64,000 bases of DNA, taken from positions 32,023,736 to 32,087,735 of the forward strand of contig NC_043764.1 of NCBI RefSeq assembly GCF_902148845.1, read 5' to 3'. The notes under the pieces were generated by a model. That model was given only the letters and a program-made list of their open reading frames with translations, was not told the origin of the DNA and made no database searches. This document shows positions 12,437 to 23,133 of the stretch, piece after piece; within the stretch, counting starts at the first letter, position 1, and every line of letters starts with the position of its first letter. Position numbers and translations under genes: made by a program. Source of the stretch: Salarias fasciatus (lineage: Eukaryota; Chordata; Actinopteri; Blenniiformes; Blenniidae).

Positions 12437-15400
12437 ATGGACCGGGGCTTCGTGCTGCTCTTCCTGAGTCTCCTGAGTGCGGATCTCCCTCTGACCGCCT
12501 GCGAGCAGCAGCCAGCGGCCGCAGGTAAGCGGAGCTCCGAGCCCCGTCTGTCCGCTCTGTGCAGCGCGGGTCCCGGGTCAGACCGCCGCCGAGCCCCGGT
12601 GCTCCGCCGCCCACACCCGGGACTCGGTGCTCGGGGAAGAGGCGTGAGGAAGTTTGTCCTCCGGGTCTTTGGTTGAACCGAACGAGCCGCGGAGGAAAGT
12701 TGAGATTTAGAAGTTTGGAGTAGACAGAAAGTTGAGTTTGTTTGTGAAGCAGCGCCGCAGGAAGCCTCCCTGCAGCCGCTGACGTGGACCGGCGGCCCCG
12801 GAGCCGGGACCGGGAACGTTCCAGACAGCAGAACATGGAACGTTCCAGAGAACTTTCCAGACAGCAGAACATGGAACGTTCCAGAGAACGTTCCAGACAG
12901 CAGAACATAGGGCATTCCATAGAACATTCCTTAGAACATTCCATAGAATATTACAGATAACAAACCATAGAACATTCCATAGAACTTTCCAGAGAGCGGA
13001 ACATAGAACGGTCCAAAGAACAAGCGGACCACCAGAACAGACCATTAGACCACAGAACTGACCTGCAGAACTGTTCAATTCAGCTTGTGTGTTTTGAGCA
13101 GCAGGTACAACACTGGTATTTCTGGGCACTGTTTCAGAGAAAAACACAGTTTTTCCACATGAGCAGCGTAAGAGGCTGTGGAAAGAAAAACTCTCTAGTT
13201 TTGCAAGTTGTTGCACCTCAATGTCTGGTTCTGCAGAAAGTCTCCTCTGAGTCTGGTTCTGCAGAAAGTCTCCTCTGAGTCTGGTTCTGCAGAAAGTCTC
13301 CTCTGAGTCTGGTTCTGCAGAGGAACCCTAGCCTCATGTTTGGCTGCCCAGCTTCTGGTTCCACAGATCTGTCCTTAACAGTGCAGCTCCGCTAAATTAA
13401 ATCCATTACTGCACATTTAAATGTAAAATATGTGATTTTCTCTGTTTTCTCTCATAAACTCCGGCTAACCTTTCAGTATCTGTTTCTCACTTCCTCTGCC
13501 AATGTTGTGTCTTTCAGAAAACCTTCTTGTTGTGACAGTTGCAACCAAAGAGACTGATGGCTTCAGGCGTTTCTTGAGGTCTGCCAAACACTTTAACTAC
13601 AGCGTAAAGGTAGGACCAGTGAGGACGGACGTCCAGCCCAGTTCTTTCTGATCTGACGCAGTCTCTACAGCCCCGTCCTGTGTCTGCTCAGAGCATCAGT
13701 CGACTACCAGCTGCAGTAAAAATCTACTCCCGTTTGTTTCCAGGTTCTGGGTCAAGGTCTGAAGTGGGAGGGGGGGGACTACATGTCTGCTCCAGGAGGA
13801 GGACAGAAAGTGCGACTTCTTAAGGCTGCTCTGGACCAGATGAAGGACGAGGATCAGATCATCCTGTTCATTGACAGGTAGAGAGACAGTAGCAACCTGC
13901 TAACAGCCTGAGACCTGCTGCCTGCTAACAGCCTGAGACCTGCTGCCTGCTAACAGCCTGAGACCTGCTGCCTGCTAACAGCCTGAGACCTGCTGCCTGC
14001 TAACAGCCTGAGACCTGCTGCCTGCTAACAGCCTGCTAACAGCCTGAGACCTGCTGCCTCCTAACATCCTGCTAACCGCCTGAGACCTGCTGCCTGCTAA
14101 CCGCCTGAGACCTGCTGCCTGCTAACATCCTGCTAACAGCCTGAGACCTGCTGCCTGCTAACATCCTGCTAACAGCCTGAGACCTGCTGCCTGCTAACCG
14201 CCTGAGATCTGCTGCCTGCTAACATCCTGAGACCTGCTGCCTGCTAACATCCTGCTAACAGCCTGAGACCTGCTGCCTGCTAACATCCTGCTAACAGCCT
14301 GAGACCTGCTGCCTGCTAACCGCCTGAGATCTGCTGCCTGCTAACATCCTGAGACCTGCTGCCTGCTAACATCCTGCTAACCGCCTGAGACCTGCTGCCT
14401 GCTAACAGCCTGAGACCTGCTGCCTGCTAACAGCCTGAGACCTGCTGCCTGCTAACAGCCTGAGACCTGCTGCCTGCTAACAGCCTGAGACCTGCTGCCT
14501 GCTAACATCCTGCTAACAGCCTGAGACCTTCGACCTGCTGACATGTAAACCCTCTGACATGGTCTTGCTGGAGAGCCGTATGTTCACTCAGCTTAAAGTT
14601 AGTGTGTTGTTTTATAGTATTCAGCCAGTAAGCAGAACCACAGGCAACTTAACTCTCCGACTAAAGCGTGCTGGCATTCTATAAAAACTACCCCTTCATT
14701 TGTTTTAACGATGTGACTGGCTTCACACGCCTCAGAGCCTCAAACACTCAACCTTTGTTTTTCCACACAGCTACGATGTGATTTTTGCCTCGGATCCTAG
14801 AGAGTTGCTCAAAAAGTTCAAGCAGGCCAAACACAAGGTGGTGTTCTCCTCGGAGAGCCTCATCTGGCCCGACAGACACCTGGAGGACAAGCACCCCCAC
14901 GTCAGGGAGGGCAACAGGTTCCTGGGCTCCGGGGGTAAGTCTGCCGAACCATCCCATTGGTTCAGGACGTCTGGACATCCAGTGGACAAATCTAGAAGTT
15001 TGAACTGGAGGACTTGGGGTTTGGCATTGAAACTCTGAGGGGAGGTTTTTGCTCTGAGGTGCAGATCATCTTGGGGCTCAGCTCAGACCTGCTGCTGACT
15101 CTTTTCCACAGATTTTCCACCTACTGTGAGCGAATCATTGGAAAAACCTTGAGAAACAAGTGGCGAAACTCAGGAACTCCTCCGTGAGCCTGTTTGATCA
15201 GCCATCGGACTTTCCTCATCCACACAGCAATAACAAGAGCGGAGAGGAATCTGAGCAGTGTGTGAACGGGTGGTGTGTGAATGGAGAGTGAACCGAGTGT
15301 GTTGTGGGGTGGAATTGATAGCTCTGCCTCTAACCCTCCTTTATCTGGGCTTTGAACCAGAAAACTGACCCAAAAGAGACACTTTGGCAGTTACTTAGGG

Positions 15401-18400
15401 CTTTTTTTTGGTTTGGTTTACTTTTCTGAAGTTGGAAGATCAATTGGGGAAAAAAAAAAAAAACCTGTCATTGTGGGAAGGTGGTGGGAACTCGTCTGTC
15501 CCCGATTCAGGTTCATTGTTAGTTTTTTCCTCTCTAACCCGGGCGGGACCAGCGGCTGCTGCTGGAGGTGCTGTGTTCCCCTGACCGCCGGGAGGGGCTC
15601 ACGGCGGTTCTGTCCCACGTCGACCGTCTGTAAACTCCCTCCTGATGGTTGATCTGGAAGGAAGCGGTCACAGCTCACATGGAAATCAGAGTCAGATGAC
15701 AGTAGATCTAGATAACGTTTTCGGAGCTTCTACGGGGATTTGGATTGTCTTGACTGGAAGTCTCCAGAAGGACTGTGAGGACTCTCCCAGCATGCAACAC
15801 AACGAGCTTTTCTTTACAGTTATTTTCGTCCACCGTGGCAGCGACTCACACATTCCTGTAAAAGCGTTCTGCCCATGTGGCAGACTTCAGTTTACAGCCG
15901 GTGTTTAGTCAGCAGGTGGCTGAGGCCGTAAAACCGGGGAAAGAGTTGACCTGGCAGCGCTCATTAGAGGAGGAACGGTTCTTCATCAGAGGAGGAACGG
16001 TTCCTGTGTGCGTCTCAACGTGCACGCTCTGCACATGCTGAAGCTGAGCGGTTTCTCTAAACATGCGCTTCCTGCCTCATTCTTCCTTCTGCTTCAGGTT
16101 TCATGGGCTTCCTCCCCAACATCAAAGAAATGATCTCCAACTGGACCGGAGCAGACAGCGACAGCGACCAGCTGTTCTTCACCAGGATCTACACCGATCC
16201 AGCAAAAAGAGTGAGGCCTCTTCAGTACTCGCTCCCTTTGAGGAAAGCTTCCACACATTTGATTTGACGGCGTTTTGTCTTTAATTCAGTCACATGAAAC
16301 GACGAGAAACACTTTAACATGGGATTTCCTGAAAACAGCACTTTCCAGTTCATGTAGCAGGAGCTGTACTTAGATGTTCTGAACATGTGTCACATTTAAA
16401 TCCTTCCTGTTCCTGGTGGACTTTTAATCTGAAACAAGATGAACATGTTTAATCTGACTGATAATCCCGATGCAGTGTGTATTGACACTGTTTCCTCCTC
16501 CAATGTTTCAGAAATCCATCAATATCACCCTGGACAGCAAGTGCAGACTGTTCCAGAACCTCCATGGTGCTCTCGGTGAGTAGCTGCCAGTCCTGCTCCT
16601 GCCAGGAGAACCTCACTGTTCTATATTCCTCTGGATAGCGAGATACTTTCCATCAGTACGCCTCAGACATCTGTCTCCACATCTGAACATCATCTCAGCA
16701 TCTCAGCATTATCTCAATATCTGAATCCGTCCGGTGAGTCATCTGCCCGGGGCCTGTTGGGCCTGGTAGATAAGATCAGAGTATTGATGGCCATCCAGGT
16801 TCAGTGAGCTGACGGACCTGTGTCCACCTCCACATGTTCAGCTGATGGGGGCCTGAGCCGGCCGGGCCTTCGTCGGATCAGAGGAGAGGGCTTTCTGAGT
16901 GGCAGCTGTGGTGATTGGCCCAGTAGAATTGCGCTGTGCGTGTTCCGGTTCTCAGGAGTTACCCAGCAGACATGGTCCACGGCGTCGGCTCTCGTTCAGA
17001 GGTCGATTCGTCGGACCGCCACTTCCCTCTGTCTGCCTTCGTCGCAGCGCAGAGCGACGGCTTCTCGGTGGAAGGGGTTCAGGAGCCGCTGCACGTCGAG
17101 ACTTGACCTGAAGTCTCAGTAACACTTTGGCATTTTTCCCTGTGAGCCTGAGGAAGGAATTCCTCACATCTGTGTGAAGCGGATGTGTCTGTAACAGCTG
17201 GATCCAGAGGCATGAATGGATTCATTGAGGCCTGCTCGCATTCATAAAGACCCATTTTGAAAGCTCTCTGAAGGGATCCAGACTCATTAACAGAGGGATC
17301 TCCTCTCTTTAGTAGGACCATCTAATCTTCCTCTCACTCTGAACCTCATGCACTTCCACTGGAAAACACAGACGACACTTCTATTTGTGGTCCCGTGTCG
17401 TCCTCCAGCTCCAGACTCGAGGTTTTTATATGAATTGTAAGAGTTTCTCTCCAGTTTATTTAAAATCGTTGTAGTGGCTGATTTTAATATTCATGTTGGT
17501 GTTGACGAGTTCATTATGAGTCAGACTGAAGGTTAATAAATCCACTCATTAATTCAGTCACACCCTTGATCTTGTTCTCACTGATGGTTTTGAGGTAAAT
17601 CTGTTTTCGCCATAGCCGTCTGTTGTCTGGTCACTTCCTGATATTGTTTGAGTACATATTAACTTCTATAAAGCACCTGAAAGAAAATAAAACATGGGAG
17701 ATATCTGTCAAATAATGCTGGGACCAAATTCAAGAAAATAATCCATCAATATTGACTAATTTGATCTGCGGTTCAATGGAGAACAGCTGTGTTAGCGTTA
17801 GCATTAGCCTCACTAGCCTCACTAGCCTCACTTCACTTTTGATTCTGTTGATGTTGAGAGGAGGATAGCTCCATGGAAGAACCAACAGCTGAGAACATGA
17901 AAGAACAGGAGAAGAGGTGGAATTTGTATCGCCTGGGGAGATCGTTTGTTCATCTTTAAAAATCCAAACTGCCTACTGTTGATTATTAACAGTGTCTGTG
18001 TCTGTCTGTCCTGTTCCATCTCTTCCATCCGTCTGTCTGTCTGTCTGTTGTCTGTTGTCTGTTGGTTCCAGATGAGGTGGTGCTGAAGTTTGAGGATGGT
18101 CGGGTGCGAGCCAGAAACGTGCTGTACGATACTCTTCCTGTCATCGTTCATGGAAACGGTCCAACGAAGGTACTGAGCGGAACTCACCGGTCTGAAACTG
18201 CTGCGAACCGTCGTCTTCACTGATCAGACTGAAGCCTTCACACAACTAGAAAAGTGGACTGACTGGGACGACTCCTTAAACCTTCATCTGAAACTGAGAC
18301 GTGTTTAAATAAAAACTATCAAACCTGCTTCAAGGATGACGGAGCTCTAAAGTGAGCAGCTCTAGTTTCCAGGCTCCAGCGGTGGAGGTCCATGTTGGTT

Positions 18401-21400
18401 CTGGAGGGTGTTTCACTTTAGGAGAGTGTCTCTGAAGTTCCCTCCACTCTGGACTGTTTCCAGTGACGAAACTCTGTTTTCCAGCTGCAGATCAACTACC
18501 TGGGTAACTACATCCCCAACATCTGGACGTTTGAAGGTGGCTGCAGCGTGTGCGATGAGAATCTCCGTCCTCTCGAAGCTCTCCAGGTTGGTGAGACGCT
18601 TCTGAAAGAAAGTCTGCCTGGAGGTGACAGCGATGCTCATTTCCTTCTTGTCTTGAATGGGCCAGGAGAGCGAGCACCCCCTGGTGATGGTCGGGGTCTT
18701 CATTCAGCAGCCCACTCCCTTCGTCACAGTGTTTTTTGAACGTCTGCTTCAGCTCCAGTATCCGAAGAACAGGCTCAAGCTCTTTATCTACAATCAGGTA
18801 AAGCGTGAGACTAAAATCATCTCTTGGTGTGCTTCTGGGTGAGCTTTCACCCCGTTTAGTGTGTTTCCGGTCGTGTGTGTGTGTGTGTGTATACTGATCT
18901 GGATGAATGATTGTTTTCTGTTGCTCTGCAGGAAGCTCATCATAAGCATCATGTCGACGCGTTCCTGCGGGATCATGGGAACCTTTATGAGAACATCAAG
19001 AACATTGAACCTGAAGAGGAGATGGACGCACCCTCCGCCCGCAACCTGCTTTTGTAAGTGAACTGAGACCATCGTTCACATGATAAACACATCTCCATCA
19101 CAGACGGGTCTCCACTCACTTCACAGTATGACAACCAGTACCCAGGGTTACGGTGTGATGGTCTGCACACTTACACACATTGTGACAACACACTACCCTG
19201 CCCTCTACCCTGCCCTCTACCCTGCCCTCTACCCTCTACCCTCTACCCTGCCCTCTACCCTACCCTCTACCCTGCCCTCTACCCTGCCCTCTACCCTGCC
19301 CTCTACCCTCTACCCTCTACCCTGCCCTTTACCCTGCCCTCTACCCTGCCCTCTACCCTGCCCTCTACCCTCTACCCTGCCCTCTACCCTCTACCCTACC
19401 CTCTACCCTGCCCTCTGCCCTCTACCCTGCCCTATACCCTGCCCTGTACCCTCTACCCTGCCCTCTACCCTCTACCCTACCCTCTACCCTGCCCTGTACC
19501 CTCTACCCTGCCCTCTACCCTCTACCCTACCCTCTACCCTGCCCTCTGCCCTCTACCCTGCCCTCTACCCTGCCCTCTACCCTCTACCCTCTACCCTGCC
19601 CTCTACCCTGCCCTCTACCCTCTACCCTGCCCTCTACCCTCTACCCTCTACCCTGCCCTCTACCCTGCCCAGCTGCCTCCTGCCATGCGTTCATCTCAGT
19701 GTCTTCTCTTCCTGTTAGCGAGCTGTGCCGTAGGGATGAGGGCTGTGACTACGTGTTCAGCCTGGACGTGGAGGTGGTGCTGAAGAATGACAAGACGCTG
19801 AAGATCCTCATAGAACAGAACCTGTGAGTCCCTCGTCAGTGCACTTCCGCCAGTCCTTTCTGAAGGTCAGAACTCAGACAAAAACTACTGTTTTTCTAGT
19901 CCGATGATCGCACCAATGATCACTCGATCTGGTCGGCTCTGGAGCAACTTCTGGGGAGCGCTCAGCGCAGACGGCTACTACGCCCGGTCGGAGGACTACG
20001 TGGACATTGTTCAGGAACGGAGAGTGTGAGTTGGTGAAATTCAAACATCATCTGTGTTTTCAGCGAAGCTCAGAGTGTTTTTAATGCAGTCAGGAAAAAC
20101 AGCTGGACTAGCTCCAACACCGCCTTCTTAATGTTTACTGGAGGAGAACCTCAATGAACTGGAGGTCAGTCCTGGAGAAAGTCTCCGGGGTCGAGTCCCA
20201 CTGCTGACTGGTCTCCCTGTCCCTCCTCCCTCCTCGTCTGTCTCTCAGAGGTGTGTGGAACGTCCCCTACGTGTCCTCGGTCTTCCTGGTCGGCGGCAGC
20301 CTGCTGCGATCTGACCTGAGTGACCCGGAGCTCTTCAGCTCAGACGTTCTGGACCCCGATATGGCGTTCTGCCACCACGTCCGCAGGAAGGTCTGTGACG
20401 GAGCGACCCGTCAGTCTCTGGGGTCAGCACGTCCTCGGCGGCTGACCGCCTGTCGTCTGCTCCTCAGGGGGTCTTCATGTTCGTCACCAACATGCACACG
20501 TTTGGCCGCATCCTGTCAACGGAGAACTACCAGACGACTCGCCTCCATAATGACCTGTGGCAGATCTTCGAGAACCCCGTGGTGAGACGGAGGGCCTGTT
20601 TCTGAATGTTCATCACCAGGGTCATGGATGCTCTGACCTGGCTCTGTTGAGACGGTTGGAAATTCTATTTAATTTTATTTATATGGCGCCAATCTCAAAA
20701 AACTGCAGAGAAAAACTCAACAGTTCAGCTCTCAGGCTCCACCATATAGTCCCAAACTATCCAAAAAGCACTTGGTTCTCAGAGTGCTGGCCTGCCTGTT
20801 CCTCGGTTCTCTATCAGTAGAACAGGAGGCAGAGCTTTCAGCTGTCAGGCTCCTGTCATGTAGGACTAGCTCCCAGTTTCAGTGAGGGAGGCTGACACAG
20901 GCTCTGCCTTCATTTCTGTTTAATCACGCGAAGAGGAAGAGACTTCCTGCAGAACCAGACTCAGAGGAGGCTTTCTGCTGCTCTGCTTGTGGTGGCCGGG
21001 GGATAGAGGGAGAGAAAATGGGGGGCCAGACAGGTTGCTGACCGGGATTCAAACCCTGGCTCTGGTCAGGGACACAAACAAGAAGCACGCCGATTGACAT
21101 AAATCTGGCTGCAGGTGTGATGGGAAAAGAGCTTCACACCATCAACCCTGTGTGTGTGTGCGTGTGTGTGTGTGCGTGTGCGTGCGCTGCAGGACTGGCA
21201 GGAGCGCTACATCCACCAGAACTACACCCTCATCATGAAGGACAAGCTGATTGAAATGGTGAGTTTGGACCAAACTGAGCTGCAGACAACGAATACACAC
21301 AGGATCACTCCACAGATCACTCCACAGATCAGACAGATGAAGGGTGTTGAGGGGAACTCGTCCTGGGTTCTGAAGTCCCTGCTGCCTCTCTGTCTTCTCT

Positions 21401-23096
21401 GCAGCCCTGTCCAGATGTTTACTGGTTCCCACTTTTCACCAACGTGGCATGTGACCACCTGGTTGAAGAAATGGAGCATCATGGGAAGTGGTCAGGAGGC
21501 GGTAATGTGGTGCGTGTGTGTGGAGGATGGAGAAGTCTTCATGTCTTCTTCACGTGAGCCGCTCGGTGTTCATCAGATGTCCTCTGCTGAGTCCAGCTGA
21601 CGCTGTGGTCGTCCTCTCGGTTCCAGGACAAAAGGATCCAGGGCGGCTATGAGAACGTCCCCACCATCGACATCCACATGAATCAGATCAGCTTCGATAA
21701 AGAGTGGCGGAAGTTACTGATGGAGTATGTCGCCCCCATCACAGAGAAGATGTACCCGGGTTACTACACCCAGGTGAGTCTGCTCCACCCCGTCTCTGAC
21801 CTCCGTCTCCAGGCGTCTTGGGACTAATGCATTCTGTTTCACAGTACAGGTATCAGGCTGTTCTAGCAACACGGCCAGTGTGTGTCAGTATGTTCTGCTG
21901 CCAGCGAGACCAGGCAGTGTAGCCAGCAGCGTTCAGGCGCCGTAAACCCAGCTGCAGGCTGAGCTTCTCCCCGTTTCAGGTTCCAGACCCGTCCTTTGTT
22001 GGACCGCTTGGACTACTGCCTGTAACCCTCACACTGGTTCATCCACCCTCCATCATGAGCGCTGACACACAGATCCTCCAGTCGCTGGTCGTAATGTTTT
22101 GGCTGATCAGTGTGTGAACCCGTCACGTTTCCAGAAAGTTTTCTGAATGATCTCCAGTAGTCCGTCTGGATTCACACTCACTGCAGGGCGGAGGCTGTGT
22201 GTGTGCAGTCTGCATGTTCTCCCTGTGCATAAGAACTGGCTGCAGGAGGTGACGGTGTCGAGGACGGAGATCAGGGTCCACACTGAAGGCCGTCTTTCAT
22301 CGCATGGTAGAGCAAGCATCGGGACTGAAAACAGGAATCGCACACATCGTCCAGGGCTCCAAGTCTCTGCTTTTGGTCCTGTTCTGAGGACAGGAGACCG
22401 GGACAGTGAGGACAGGAGACCGGGACAGTGAGGACAGGAGACCGGGACAGTGAGGACAGGAGACCGGGACAGTGAGGACTGGAGACCGGGACAGTGAGGA
22501 CTGGAGACCGGGACAGTGAGGACTGGAGACCGGGACGATGAGGAGGACTGGAGACCGGGACGATGGGGAGGACTGGAGACCGGGACGATGAGGAGGACTG
22601 GAGACCGGGACGATGAGGAGGACTGGAGACCGGGACGATGAGGAGGACTGGAGACGGAGACGATGAGGAGGACTGGAGACGGGGACGATGAGGAGGACTG
22701 GAGACGGAGACGATGAGGAGGACTGGAGACGGGGACGACGGGGAGGACTGGAGACGGGGACGACGGGGAGGACTGGAGACGGGGACGACGGGGAGGACTG
22801 GAGACGGGGACGACGGGGAGGACTGGAGACGGGGACGATGGGGAGGACTGGAGACGGGGACGATGGGGAGGCCTGGAGACCCGGACGATGAGGACTGGAG
22901 ACGGGAACGATGAGGAGGACTGGAGACGGGGACGATGGGGAGGACTGGAGACAGGGACTAAAAGACTGCAGGTCCTCTTAAAGACTGTAGGTTCTCCAGA
23001 CATCCAGTAGATGGAGCTGAAAGACCCATGAGGCTCAGAGTGACTCCTCTGAAAAGTTCTCTGAGGGACTCTTCTCTTATTTCATACACATGGTTC

Positions 23097-23133
<37 letters not shown>

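Noticed and set aside
19080-19718. Pro/Leu/Tyr repeat open frame, and the idea of an interstitial telomere
   Set aside because: The unit is CCCTCTA/CCCTGCCCTCTA, not the vertebrate CCCTAA; simple intronic minisatellite.
22107-23003. 298-codon Ser/Pro-rich minus-strand open frame
   Set aside because: Most of it is the GGAGACCGGG minisatellite read on the other strand.
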